Of a stretch of DNA of 64,000 bases, positions 1 through 11,298 are shown in pieces. This DNA comes from Theobroma cacao. Lineage: Eukaryota; Streptophyta; Magnoliopsida; Malvales; Malvaceae. Position 1 is the stretch's first letter; each line of letters begins with the position of its first letter. The stretch is taken from NCBI RefSeq assembly GCF_000208745.1, contig NC_030851.1:35021856-35085855 (forward strand), given 5' to 3'. Position numbers and translations under genes: made by a program. Below the pieces are notes generated by a model. The model did no database searches. It was not told the origin of the DNA and saw only the letters and a list, made by a program, of their open reading frames with translations.

Positions 1-590
1 TAAAAAGTAAATCTTTTATTCAATGATGGATATTTCAAATTTGATGATGTAAAATTAAGAGGTTAATTTCATACTCGTGATTATTAATTTTGATGATTTT
101 TTTTTTCAAAATTTGTTCTTTCAAATTAGGATTTATGGTAATGTAAAAAGATTTTAACTTGATTACTATATATCAAAAGTTTCAAGTTTTTCTTCTCTGT
201 TAAATATTGAATTTTATTAAATATCAAAGTGAGCACATTTTAGAGTTTGATTAAGTTTTAACTATTTTTTTGTCAAATATTGAATTTTATTAAATATCAA
301 AGTGAATTTTATTAAGTTTCAAAAAAGAACATGAGCAATTATTTTTTTTAAAAAAGCATTTATGTCTTAAAATATTTATATAGTATTGGATATAATTTTT
401 TTTAACTGATGACTAACTATGTTTACAATTAATTGATCAAAAACATCATTTTGAAATAAGAAGGATTAAAGTATTTTTTTAAAGTGTTTTGAGAGTTTTT
501 TTTTATTTTATCTTATTAAATAGAGAAAAATAATAATAAAAAAAAAAGTGATTAAAAGAGCACATCCCATGGTGCCTTAGTAAAAAAAAA
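1..590. other. AT-rich non-coding sequence
   Basis: No coding signal on either strand. The stretch is rich in A and T runs and contains the phrase 'aaatattgaattttattaaatatcaaagtga' style repeat twice (near 200-235 and 275-305), too short and degenerate to classify. Confidence 0.6.
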
Positions 591-595
591 AAAAA

Positions 596-1190
596 TTGTG
601 GATGCCTTCGGGAAAACCAATTGCCACAGTCACACTACAATCACCACACAACCTCCTTATAACAACTCCATTCCCCCTTTTTTTGGTGCCCACCTACTCA
701 TCTTGTCCTCTAATGCCCCCTTCTCTGAAGAGAAGAGGAAAACAAAACACAAAAAAAATTACCACTTTAAAAAATCACAAAAAAATCCCATCTTTGCCTC
801 CAAAACCACCTTTAACCACCCTTAATGCACTAAAACTCCAATACTTCAACCTTTGCCTTTCACCACCATTCATTGCCACCCACTTACTATCACCCAAAAC
901 TACACCTACCTTTTAAATAAAAAAAAAAAACCCTAAGCCACTACCCGCAGTCCCAAAAACCACCACACACACCATTGCCACAATACCAAAGCTTCCACCA
1001 CAACCACTTCTAATAAGCTCTAACTTTTGCCACTATAAAAAACGCCTCCACATTAATCTAAAGTTACATTACATATTAACTCATCTTCATAGAACCTAAA
1101 ATCAAGGCACTTTCCCCAAAACCATCACCATTAACCCATTATCTACCGCCCCTAGCCTCCATAATCTCTAAAAATTATAAAAAATCTATC
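596..1190. other. G-poor, C/A-rich tract without a credible gene
   Basis: About 600 bases with strong strand asymmetry: many CCA, CAC and ACC words and very few G. Overlapping open frames here (596-916 and 598-825) encode Pro/Thr/Leu-rich peptides with no domain, as expected from base composition alone. It may be part of an old LTR or leader, but nothing proves it. Confidence 0.5.
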
Positions 1191-1499
1191 ATTTTTTTAC
1201 AAAAGAGTATTTTTTTTTCTCAAACCTTAGATAACCATAAAACATTTTACAGTTGTAAAAATTTTCTCCTTTTAAGACAAGAGAAAAAGCTGAAAAACTT
1301 TTTTGAAAAAAATTGATTTTTCATAAACATTTTTCCAACTTTTTCTTTTTTTTTGGAATAAAATTTTTCACAAATGTAAAATATTTTACATATTAACAAA
1401 AAAAAAATTCTATTGAGTAACGTAACATGTCTTACAATAAAAAAATGTAAACATTTTCCATGTACCTTCTTTTTTCTCTAGATCTCATTAAGAAAATAT

Positions 1500-2345
1500 T
1501 GTTGGTATATTTTCAAAATCAAAGGTTATGTCACATAATGAAAAGCTATCTTAATTCAAAAGTTATGTCACATAAAGTAACATAGTATAATTATTAGATT
1601 GTAGGTAGGTTTTTCATGTGAATGGTTATATCTTTTGGTAAAATGACATTTTGAAAAAACATTTCTAAATCCGAAAGTTATGAGACAACTTGAAAAAACA
1701 AAACAGCTCCAAAGTTTAAATATGAAAAGTTATCGTTTAAAATTATAGCTCAAAAATTATGTTTTATCGAATGAATGGTTATCTTTTTATTAGGTGATTA
1801 TAAAAACAATACCTTTATCCAAAGGTTGTGTCTTGCAAAATGTAAAGATGTTTTTTAGATAAAGTGATACCTTGATGAAAGGGTTGTGTCCTTGAAGAAG
1901 AGCTACTTGCAAGCCTATATAAAGGGCTTTTTGCCAATCATTTTGATACATAAAAACAAAAACAAAACAAGAGCAGAAAATTAAGAGTAAGAGAAGCGTT
2001 ATGTTCTGAAAATTAACATAAACACTTAAGCTACTATCAACTACAAAAGCGTCTAAATTCCTTATAATCTACTTACTGTAGAAAGTAGACTTTACAGCTA
2101 AATAACTTTGCAAACTCTCAAGTGTATCTAGCGATCTACTCTAATAAAGTGCAAAACGAAGTTGGACTTGGGCTTCATTGTATCCCTAAGGCTATTCGTA
2201 TTATTCGCCTTTACATAACAAGTGGTAGGAGCAAAATAAGTCTTAAATATAACGTTTATTGAAAAGCTTACCTTGAAGTCAATTTTGCCAATTCCTTGAA
2301 TTCCTTTAAACCCCATTTGCACAAACAAATATTGCTCTCCCATTC
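1500..2345 (+). repeat. Possible old LTR remnant with degenerate short repeats
   Basis: Between about 1520 and 1890 a core resembling 'aaggttatgtcaca' recurs several times at roughly 60-100 base spacing (near 1524, 1560, 1675, 1823, 1880). A good TATA-like sequence follows at 1915-1924, then an A-rich leader. Short repeats upstream of a TATA box are common in the U3 of plant copia LTRs, so I read this tentatively as the U3/R/U5 of a solo or broken LTR. I could not find paired ends or a target duplication. Confidence 0.3.
1915..1924 (+). promoter_or_regulatory. TATA-box-like element
   Basis: The sequence ctatataaag is followed about 30 bases later by an A-rich stretch. No downstream gene is visible, so it probably belonged to an LTR promoter. 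Confidence 0.3.
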
Positions 2346-2357
2346 TTAGAGATCATT

Positions 2358-2695
2358 TGTTGGAAAAATAGTGTATTTCATAAGGTTTCAACATCCCACA
2401 TTGCTAAGGTACAAGAGAGGTCAGTGTCTTATATATAAAAATCCATAATGGGCTTGTTGCATGCAAGAAAAGAAAGTGGGCTTGCGCATAATGAGATTGA
2501 GGCAAGCTTTGAGAAAATGTTGATTCTCCCTCTACGAGTATACACGTGGAATAGGCCTAAGTATAATTTTGTACCTTGGTATATAATTTTATTTTCCCTC
2601 AACCTTTAGTAGTTTATGTTGATATTTTGTAACGTTTACTTTTTGCACTAGCCTATAAATACAACCTCTCAACTTTAGTCACAACACACCAATAG
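2358..2695 (+). repeat. Left LTR of copia-1, 3' truncated
   Basis: It matches 5012-5345 over its length with scattered substitutions and small indels. Shared landmarks are the TGTTGG start, a 'catcccacattg'-type box, 'aatccataatgggcttgttg', and a TATA-like ctataaata near 2652. The match stops at about 2695, where the right copy continues with U5-like sequence, so the left LTR lost its 3' end in the same deletion that removed gag. Confidence 0.7.
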
Positions 2696-2699
2696 ATTT

Positions 2700-4455
2700 T
2701 TTGTATTAACAAGTGATGTTTTTGATAATAATACTATTATTGAAACAAAAAATGCTAAATTTTTTGTTTATATTTTTCCATTGAGAATTGATATAATTTC
2801 TAATGCACCTTTTAGTAAAAACGATTTTGAAGTACCAAATGATAATTTAAGAAAAAGATGAGGGAAAGAAATTTCTTTGATAGCGATTTTTATACTTATC
2901 TTGTAGATAATGAACCTTTAATTTATGCTGAGGCAATTTCTTCTAAAGAATGTCCATTTTGAAAAAAGTTATAAAAAATGAGAATGATTTAATTTTACAA
3001 AATCAAACTTGGAAATTAGTTGATTTATCATTTAGAGCCAAACCAATTGGTTGCAAACAAATTTTTAAAAGAAAATTTAATCCTTATGGTTCTATTAATA
3101 AATGCAAAGCTAGATTAGTCGTAAAGGGTTTTACTTAAAAACAAAATATTAACTATTTTGATGCTTTTGCTTCAGTATCAAGAATTTTATCTATTCGTGT
3201 TTTATTTGCCTTAGCTTCGAAGTACAAACTTGTTATTCATCAAATGGATGTTACAACCACTTTTCTAAATGGTGATTTAGAAGAAGAAATTTATATAGCA
3301 CAACCTAAAGGATGTTCTTATTGGTCAAGAAAACAAAGTTTGTAAATTGATTAAATCTTTATATGGCTTGAAACAAGTACCAAAACAATGGCATGAGAAA
3401 TTTGATCAAGTTCTTATTAGTAATGGATTTTCTACTATTTGAGTTGATATATGTGTGTGCACAAAAACTGTTGATAGTAAATATTAGCTTATATGTTGAT
3501 GATATGCTTATTTTTAGTACATGCATTGACGTGGTTAATAAAACAAAATGTTTCTTGGTTTCTAAACTTGATATGAAGGATTTGGAAGAAGTTAATGTTA
3601 TTTTGAGTATTAAAATCATAAGATGTGATAATGGCTTAATGCTAACAAAAAAGCATTATGTTGAGAGGCTACTTAAAAAGTTTGGATATTTTGATGTCAA
3701 ACATGTGAATACTCCTTATAATGATAATATTCAATTAAAGAAAAATAAAGATGATAGTGTGGCTCAGTATGATTATGTTCAAATTATTGGAGTCTGATGC
3801 ATTTGATAAATTATACTCTACCTAATATAGCTTATGTTATGTGTAGATTGAGTAGATATACATAAAGTCCCAATCAAGATCATTAGACTGCCTTAAACAA
3901 AGTAATGAAATAATTAAAAGATACCATAAACTATGATATTTTGTATAATGGATTTCCCATTGTATTAGAAGGATATAGTGATACTAACTGAATCTTAGAT
4001 TCAGATGAGACAAATTCCACAAGTGGTTATATATTCATCCTTTGTGGGGATGCTATAACTTAAAAATCAACCAAACAAACAATAATTGCTAAATCTATAA
4101 TGGAGTAAGAATTTGTAGCTTTAGAGTTGGCCAACAATGAGGTTGAGTGGTTAAGAAACCTCTTAGCTGATATTCTGTTGGGAATGAAACCAACATCTTC
4201 TATGTCTATGCATTGTGATTGTCAAGTGACAGTAGCCATTGTAAAGAATAAAGCTTTCAATAAAAAGAAAAGACACATTCATTTTAGACATGGTATAGTA
4301 AAGTAGATGCTTAGAGATGGAATTATGTCAATTAATTATGTGAAGTCAGAGCTGAATTTGGTCGTTCCTTTAACAAAACCCTGAGGAAGAAAATTAATTA
4401 TTGAATCATTAAGGGGAATGAGACTTAAGCTAATTGGGAAAAATCAACAATAATG
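2700..4455 (+). pseudogene. copia-1 pol remnant (RT and RNase H)
   Basis: Translated in several frames this gives recognisable copia pieces in order. The start of RT includes a 'KPIGC' block and a 'KARLVVKGFT' block (2950-3138). Next come 'HQMDVTTTFLNGDLEEEIY' (about 3237-3295), '[16 protein letters not shown]' (3357-3405) and the catalytic YVDD box with 'DMLIF' (about 3495-3515). The RNase H part has 'GYSDTN', 'STSGYIF' and 'HIHFRHGIV' (3970-4310). Stops and frameshifts interrupt every block. RT would copy the element RNA and RNase H would remove the template; this copy can do neither. Confidence 0.8.
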
Positions 4456-5011
4456 GTAACTTAACTTATGTGATTGGAGATCTCATGAATTAGGTTCATA
4501 CGGGTAATAACAAGTTATTTGTTAATAAATTGATGCACTATTAAAAAATCATTATCCCTCATATGGTGTGTAAATAGTGCAAAATTGCAATGAAAGGAGG
4601 TTAAGTTAAATTCTTAATGAGTTCCATATCCTTTATGGGTAGTGTGTTAAATTGCGATACACACTTGATAAAATCACCTATATAAGTATGGAGTGGGGAC
4701 GCTCATATGAGAATAATGGCAAATTCTCTAGAGCACTTATGAATAATCAAGCACGCGCTTGGCCTATTCGCACAAAATATCATTGAATAATAAAAATTGT
4801 GGGGGTGTAATGTGATTGATGAAACTCATATTTCACATAAAGAATTTTTGGTTCATACAAGTTATAAATTTCACCAAAATTCTATGATTTATGTTTCATT
4901 CTTTCTAGGGCTGGTTTATAGCTTAAAAAACACTAATCGCAATGCATTACACTCAAATGAAATTTGATTCAGGAAAAACTTGCTATGAAACCTTATGAAA
5001 TATGTGGCAAT

Positions 5012-5645
5012 TGTTGGGAAAATAGTGTATTTCATACGGTTTCAACATTCCACATTGCAAGGTACAAGAGAAGTGAGTGCTTTATATATGAAAATCCATA
5101 ATGGGCTTGTTGAAAAGAAAGTAGGCTCAGACGCACACGAGATCAGGTTAAGCCTTGAGAAAATGCAGATTTTCCCCCTACGCGCGAGTATACTCATGGG
5201 CTAGGCTCAAGTATAATTTTGTACCTTAGTATCTAATTTTGTTTCTCCTCAGCCTTTAATAGTTTATTTTAATATTTTGTAACATTAACTTTCTACTCCA
5301 GCTTATAAATATAATCTTTCTACCTCAGTCACAACAGACCAATAGTTCTCTCTTCTCTTTTAAACCTTTTCTACATATTTTATCTATTTTTCTTGCTTTC
5401 CCATTGGGTTCATTTTTATCTAAAAAAGTCTTTTTGCTGTTTCTGCTATCCTTTACTAGTTTGTGCAAACTAATAAGGAAGGGTCTATTGAATCTTGAAG
5501 GATAACTTTTATAGTCCTTTTATGCTGAGTTACGTACTTCGAAGAGGTAGAAATTATCGTTAAGATTAGTGAAATCACATCTCAGACTTCTTATTATTGT
5601 CACTTACTTTATTATTTTTTTCATTGTTTCTCAGATTTTATAACA
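5012..5645 (+). repeat. Right LTR of copia-1
   Basis: The first 334 bases match the left LTR. A TATA-like cttataaata lies near 5303 and pyrimidine-rich leader sequence follows. The 3' end is not fixed: a TAACA near 5640 is a plausible LTR terminus, but no second complete copy is available for comparison. Confidence 0.6.
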
Positions 5646-6915
5646 ATCGGATTTGCTTTATTTGTGTTTATTCATTTAATTCATATTGAACATATCTACG
5701 ATTGAGCAACGATCGATTGCAATTGAGCAATGGATCACAATTGACATTCGTGGCCACAACCGACTTGATTTTTTTATGTCGATTATGGCATCGATTTTAA
5801 TCGTCGATTTTTAGGATGCCTTAGTTTGATCGTTGAAGACACAACCTCTTCACTAAAGCCGACATAATAACCGAGGGGGGGGGGTTAAAATTCTAATTTT
5901 ATCCCTCATTAATCCCCCCATTTAACTCTTTTTTCTTCCTTCCCCAATTCCCCTTCCCCAACATTCAATTTCCCTTTTGTTTAAAATTTGAAACCCTAAA
6001 AATCAAGCAACTTACCTTCTTTCACTTGTGGACCCATTGCCATCTCTTGCCATCTCTAGACTTCGACCATCATCTTCTTCCTAGTCGGTCATCTCTTGCC
6101 TTTGTCTCTAGACCATAAAGAATCGTGTTAAAGTGAGAGAAAGAGAGAGGTTGCCATAAAACAAGCAAAAATAGTAGTTTTAATTTCCTTTTGTTATTTT
6201 TATTTCAAGTTTGTTGAAGTATGTGTTTGTAGTGAAATGGAATGATGAAAGCTGTGTTGGTGTTATGAAGAAAGTAAACTATCGAGAAGTGTTTTAAGAG
6301 AGATTAAATGGTGGGTTGTTTTTTTTTCTTTTTCCTTTTCTTTTCTTTGGTGGGCATTTCTTTTGTTATGAGAGATTTCCAAAGGTTACTCCTTTTCTCT
6401 CTCTGGAATTTGGATATCATTTTGTGGATAGTGGACATATTTCATAGGAAAAAAATGAAGAAAATTTAAGAACCTTTTTTTTTTGTATGCAACTTAAGAA
6501 CATCATATTAGTCCATTGATGCTATTGATTTTTCTCTTTAAACTTTAGTAAGTCTTCATTTTGAAATTCTAACATGTGTACAACTTGAGATTTATATTCA
6601 TTAATATTATTGATATTTTGTTACATTATCCTCAAACAAGATTATTTGTAGTCCAACCATTAAACACAAGACCACTTACCACATTTAGCAAAGTTGAAAT
6701 AAATTCAGTTACTAGAGTTGAATTAAATTAAATTTTATTAAATGTTACTAAATATCTAACAATTCACTCATAACATTTTATTAAATATTATTATTTTATT
6801 TTCAATTAAATTTTGTTAAATATAACAGGTCATTGAATTTTTTTTCACCAATTTAGTAGGAAGAAAATGTTATAAGTGATTATTTAAATATTATTAAATA
6901 TTATTATTGTATTTT
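5646..6915. other. Non-coding spacer with a G run
   Basis: No gene is recognisable on either strand. The stretch holds a run of ten G at 5875-5884, pyrimidine-rich sequence at 5880-6080 and AT-rich sequence towards the inverted repeat. Repeated cgat words lie around 5700-5830. Confidence 0.5.
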
Positions 6916-7464
6916 CATCTCCTGATGAAAAAAATTCCATTTGATTACTCTTATTATTAGCACGAAGCATTTTTAACTTCGAACAAACCTTAACATGATT
7001 ATTTAAAAAAAATGTTCCATTTTTTTTTTGTATCGGTACATAAAACCTTATCACAATGACGACATCTAGCCTTATGATTACCTTTGTCATCAACAAATTT
7101 GTGAAGTGATTCCACACAAGCAATGACGTCTTAGATAGTTCCTTTTGTTTTTGCAATTTAGAGCTTATTGCTTCACTTTTTACATAGCTTTCAATAGCAC
7201 TTCTATCGACATGAAGTGTAATTGTTATGTTATTAGTTGCCAAAATTTATATCCTCTTCAATTTCATTTGACATCTACAAGATAAATAAATAAATTAATC
7301 ATCATATAAGCAAAAAAAAAACAAGCAAAACAAAATGTTGACAAAAAATGTTATAAGTGACTTGATACTATTAAACAAATGTAAACATGTAATTTAAAAG
7401 GTGTAATTGTTATGAGTGACTTGGTACTAATAAACAAATGTAAAAATGCAATTTTAAAAGTGAA
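6916..7464 (-). repeat. Left arm of a long inverted repeat: inverted copy of the hAT transposase 5' end
   Basis: On the minus strand this arm repeats the sequence at 7466-8005: the upstream region, the first codons and the BED zinc-finger region of the hAT transposase. Over the stretch where both arms can be translated in the same frame, only one residue differs in about 75. Near the centre the arm carries a tandem duplication of a 59-base segment absent from the other arm. It lacks about 50 bases present at about 7555-7610. Both arms share the same out-of-frame relation between the first 30 codons and the BED finger, so the duplication postdates that lesion. The arm ends sharply at 6916. Confidence 0.9.
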
Positions 7465-7465
7465 A

Positions 7466-8005
7466 TTCACTTTTAAAATTGGATTTTTACATTTGTTTAT
7501 TAATACTAAGTCACTCATAACATTTTTTGTCAACATTTTGTTTTGCTTGTTTTGTTTTGCTTATGCTTGGTAATATTATTCTTTTTCACTTTGACATACC
7601 AAATTTACTTAGTTATATGATGATTAATTAATTTATTTATCTTGTAGATGTCAAATGAAATTGAAGAGGATATAAATTTTGGCAACTAATAACATAACAA
7701 TTACACTTCATGTCGATAGAAGTGCTATTGAAAGCTATATAAAAAGTGAAGCAATAAGCTCTAAATTGCAAAAACAAAAGGAACTATCTAAGACGTCATT
7801 GCTTGTGTGGAATCACTTCACAAATTTGTTGATGACAAAGGTAATCATAAGGCTAGATGTAGTCATTGTGATAAGGTTTTATGTACCGATACAAAAAAAA
7901 ATGGAACATCTTTTTTAAATAATCATGTTAAGGTTTGTTCGAAGTTAAAAATGCTTCGTGCTAATAATAAGAGTAATCAAATGGAATTTTTTTCATAAGG
8001 AGATG
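7466..8005 (+). repeat. Right arm of the long inverted repeat
   Basis: Mirror image of 6916-7464 around a centre at about base 7465, where the palindrome closes with a one-base loop (gtgaa-a-ttcac). The arm is continuous with the rest of the hAT gene to the right, so this is the parental side and the left arm is the inverted duplicate. Read-through RNA could fold into a hairpin of roughly 500 base pairs. Confidence 0.9.
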
Positions 8006-8800
8006 GGTTTTTGGGTAGTTGGAAGTTTGATGAAGATGCAATTAAGAGGAGTTTAGCTAAGATGATCATTATAGATGAATTATCTTTTAGATTTGTGAAA
8101 GGTCAAGGGAATGGGAAACACATGAAATAAGGATGCCCTAGATTTCGCATACCATCACAATGGACCATTGCTAGGGATTGTTATAAGGTTTATATTGATT
8201 AAAAACTCGTATGAAATAAATTTTGAGATCATGTCCTAGTAGAGTATGTCTCACCACAAACATATAAACTTCGATACAAAAACTTAATTATTTGTGTCTG
8301 ACTACTCATTTTATTGATAAATATTGGAAGTTGCAAAAAAGGATTTTGAACTTTTGTCCTATTATTAGTCACAAAGATCAAGCTATTGGGAAGACAATTG
8401 ATAGATGTTTGGTTGATTGGGGAATTCAAAAGATTTTTTCTATTACTATTGATAATGTTAGTTCCAATGATGTTGCGGTAAGACATTTGAAAAAAAAAAT
8501 TAATATTGTCGGAACTAGTATTTTATGAGGTAAATTTTTTCATATGAGATGCGTTACACATATTGTTAATCTTATTGTGACTGATGGATTAAAAGATATA
8601 AATGACTTAATTGCTCATGTTAGACTAGCAGTGAAATATGTTAAACAATCTCCTTATAGATGAACTAAGTTTAAGGAGTTTGCTATTAGTGCAGGAGTTG
8701 ATAATAAGTGTTTATTATGTTTAGATATATGCACCAGATTGAATTCTACATTTTTGATGTTAGATATAGCTGAGAAATTTGAAAGGGCTTTTGTATTTTT
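7648..8800 (+). pseudogene. hAT-superfamily transposase pseudogene, 5' part (BED finger and start of catalytic domain)
   Basis: A candidate ATG at 7648 follows a splice-acceptor-like cttgtag. The 7807-7998 frame is a BED-type zinc finger: C-x2-C (CSHC), then a GTSFLNNH block and a second Cys (VKVC). Further on are the hAT blocks 'GSWKFDEDAIKRSLAKMI' (about 8015-8070), 'IPSQWTIARD' (8151-8180), a DDE-region 'ITIDNVSSNDVAV' with the conserved Asp (about 8447-8485), and 'RCVTHIVNLIVTDGL' (8550-8595). These are typical of plant Ac/RICESLEEPER-like hAT transposases. Several stops and frameshifts occur. The gene breaks at 8800, where an antisense copia element is inserted; the remainder is at 17837-18820. 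Confidence 0.85.
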
Positions 8801-9042
8801 TGAGAATTGAAAAATAAAATGATCTAAAAGAATAGAGTCAGAAAAACTCTTGCTCTTCATTAACAAGATGAATACATATATATATATATATATATATATA
8901 TGACTTGCTTGGAGTGCAAGTAAAGTAAATAATATCAAAAAAAGTTTTCTAATCCTAGACTTCCATGGAGTGCAAGTAAAGAAAAGGCTTAATGAGCAAA
9001 GATTATATAAAAGAACAAATCCCATAAATAAAAGATCTTTCA
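8801..9042 (-). repeat. 3' LTR of copia-2 (242 bp)
   Basis: Aligns with 17584-17836. On the plus strand both start TGA(G/A)AATTGAAA and end in a 'aaaagatc' block followed by TCA/CCA. It contains a (TA)n run at about 8875-8901 where the other LTR has (CA)n followed by (TA)n. Confidence 0.85.
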
Positions 9043-9058
9043 ATACTCCCTTTCAAGT
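9043..9058 (-). promoter_or_regulatory. Polypurine tract of copia-2
   Basis: On the minus strand ACTTGAAAGGGAGTAT lies directly before the LTR start. This is the usual plus-strand primer position in copia elements. Confidence 0.7.
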
Positions 9059-9089
9059 TGGGGTTTGAAGAGTAAAAATGCCCAACTTG

Positions 9090-9700
9090 CCCACTAGTTT
9101 ATGAAATCGATTGTACCCAAGTGCTTTAGTGAATATATCAGCAATTGATATTGTGACGAAATAGTGCAAGTAACAATAGTTTGGGATTGAATGTGCTGTC
9201 GAATTAAATGGTAATCTATTTTTATGTGCTTTTTTTGTTCGTGGAAGACTGGATTTGTTGCGATGTGAGTAACAGCTTGATTGTCACAGAACAACGGAAT
9301 CGGTGCAGTGTGTGTCACTCCAAGATCTCGTCAGAGTCGTGTTAGCCAAATGATCTCACTAATGGTGGCGATTATGGCTTAACATTCAGCCTCAGCAGAA
9401 GAATGGGAAACTACTGTTTGTTTGTTGGATTACTAAGAGATAGGAGAAGACCCAAGAAAAAAAATATAACTAGTAGTATATCTACGTGTCATCGGACATT
9501 TTACCCAATCTGCATCACAATATGCTCGCAAAGACAGTGAACTATTCGAAAGAGGCAAAATACCTTGTCTTAAGGTTCTTTTGAGATAACACAACACTTT
9601 ATGAGCAGCATCAATATGTGGTTGTTGTGGGGCATGCATAAATTGGCTAAGAATATGCACTGCATAGATGATATCTAGATGGGTGATGGTGAGATAAAGT
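9090..9700 (-). pseudogene. copia-2 RNase H remnant
   Basis: Minus-strand translation gives the copia RNase H blocks. 9433-9660 has 'AHKVLCYLKRT', 'YCDADW' and a degenerate 'TRRYTTSYIFFLG'. 9094-9318 has 'PLFCDNQAV', 'NPVFHEQKKHIKIDYHLIRQ' and a terminal 'LGTIDFIN'. The catalytic Asp of the YCDADW block is kept. Two frames are needed and a stop separates them, so the domain is broken. Confidence 0.8.
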
Positions 9701-9765
9701 AAACGACCTACTAGGCGATGTTAGTGCTTTGGATCAACGCAAATTTCACCAGAGTCGAGTGAAAG

Positions 9766-10660
9766 TTTATGTTATTGCTCCATAGGAAAGTTGGCTGGCT
9801 TGCAGCATGTGAAACCACTCTCAACTAATATATCAAGTACATACTTATGCTGGCTTAGTGCAATAATTGCTGGAAAACGTGCCACTTTAATTTCAGGAAA
9901 ATACTTGAGTTTGCCAAGATCCTTGATGCGAAATTTTGCATCCATATAAAGTTTCAGCTTAGAAATACGATCGAAATCTATTCCCATGATGATGACATCA
10001 TCAACATATATGAAAATTGTAATAAAAGATCCTCTTATACGAGAGAAAGTAAACAAAGAGTGATCCACCTTTGATTGGTGAAAACCAATGGCAGAAAGAG
10101 AAGTGGTAAACTTGTGATGCCAATTTCGAGATGCTTAACGGAGTCCATATATAGATTTCTGTAAGCGACAAACCCATTGCTCCCCCTGTTTGGCAAACCC
10201 TTGTGGGATTTTCATGTAGACTTCTATTTCCAAGTCACCATGTAAAATGGCGTTATTTACATTTAGTTGATGTAATTCCCAATGCTTAATTAAAGCAAGT
10301 GCCAACAAATAACATACGATGACTAATTTGGCAACGGGAGCAAATGTCTCATGAAAGACAACACCCTAAATTTGAGTGTAACCTTTAGCAACAACTAGCG
10401 TCTTATAGTACTCAATACTTCTATCTGGTTGATATTTGACTTTGTAAACCCATTTTGATTCAATAGCTTGTTTACCAGGGGGTAAGAATTGTAAAGTCCA
10501 AGTATGATTTGCCTTCAAAATGCAAATTTCCTTCGCCATGGCTTCCCCCCAATGTGCATGTTTGACTATTTGAAAAAATGATTTTGGCTCATCGGTGGAT
10601 GAGATGGTCACTAAGAAAGCAGTGTGATTGGGAGAAGATTTTTAGTTAGAAATAAATTGT
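9766..10660 (-). pseudogene. copia-2 reverse transcriptase remnant
   Basis: Reading leftwards, 10366-10611 gives 'HWGEAMAKEI', 'ESKWVYKVKYQPD' and 'VVAKGYTQ'. Then come a 'HQLNVNNAILHGDLE' block (about 10270-10225), 'QKSIYGL' (about 10160-10140) and, in 9772-10068, the catalytic YVDD followed by 'KLYMDAKFRIKDLGKLKYF'. The catalytic YVDD survives, but a stop in the 'YGLR*ASRNW' stretch and others break the frame. Confidence 0.82.
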
Positions 10661-11298
10661 GAGAGGGGATGTATTGGTAAGTTTACCGAAAAAGGAGATG
10701 AAAGTAATGTGATAATTGGGCGACTGAGAAAAGGGGGTAAAATATAATTATAACCAGAAAAGGAGTGTGAAACTTGTCATTGTCGTTTGCTTGAAATAAG
10801 AGGAGCTTCTAAAACAATATTTTTAGACTCATTGACAAAGTTATAACTAATTAGGTCAGATGATGAGGTTGTTATGGTTGACAAATTAGACTTAATTGAC
10901 TCAATCTCGGCATTGGCAAGTGAAAAGGACTCATACGGATTGGGGTATTAGGTGGACTCAGTCGTATTAGACTCATATGCAACAGTTGGCAACATGGGTT
11001 CGTCTAGTGCAAGCTTGTTATTTTGAGACATAGGCCTAATTGTGCTTATAATTGAGTTGACGCATGCGGATGACTCGTTAAGCTCAAGTTTAGTGACATT
11101 GGGCATTGCATGGTTGAATGGACTATTTAATTTAATAGTCCGACCAAAATCACTTGACTATATAGATTTTGCTGGTAAGGAATTGGAAAATAGAAAAATG
11201 TCTTCCAACAAATGAACATCACATGAAACATAAATCTTCTTATTTTTAAGATCATAAATTCTGTATCCTTTTTACACACTAGGATACCTAACAAAAAC
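10661..11298 (-). pseudogene. copia-2 integrase-RT linker region, degenerate
   Basis: This stretch lies between the RT and the point where integrase is cut by the solo LTR. It holds a degenerate 'DLKNKKIYVSCDVHLLEDIFLF'-like block on the minus strand (about 11265-11170), the usual segment after the copia integrase. The rest is low-complexity linker. The solo LTR target duplication aaaac occupies 11294-11298. Confidence 0.6.

Larger units (their letters stand above)
2358..5645 (+). mobile_element. Decayed, internally deleted Ty1/copia retrotransposon (copia-1)
   Basis: Two direct repeats starting TGTTGG (2358-2695 and 5012-5345, the right one probably continuing to about 5645) flank remnants of copia reverse transcriptase and RNase H. 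PBS, gag, protease and integrase are missing: the left repeat runs almost directly into the RT region at about 2700. A PPT-like GTGGGGG motif lies near 4800, about 200 bases before the right LTR, with unexplained sequence between. No clear target duplication is seen. The coding part has many stops, so the element is old and inactive. Confidence 0.75.

Noticed and set aside
596..916. Two overlapping open frames encoding Pro/Thr/Leu-rich peptides
   Set aside because: They arise from a G-poor tract in which stop codons are rare; no domain, no supporting context, and both registers are open, which indicates composition rather than coding.
5875..5884. Run of ten G as a possible G-quadruplex
   Set aside because: A single run without neighbouring G tracts; length in such homopolymers is also prone to sequencing error.
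6884..7243. 119-codon minus-strand frame as an independent gene
   Set aside because: It is the inverted duplicate of the hAT 5' region out of frame with the BED finger; the same peptide is encoded at 7679-7918.
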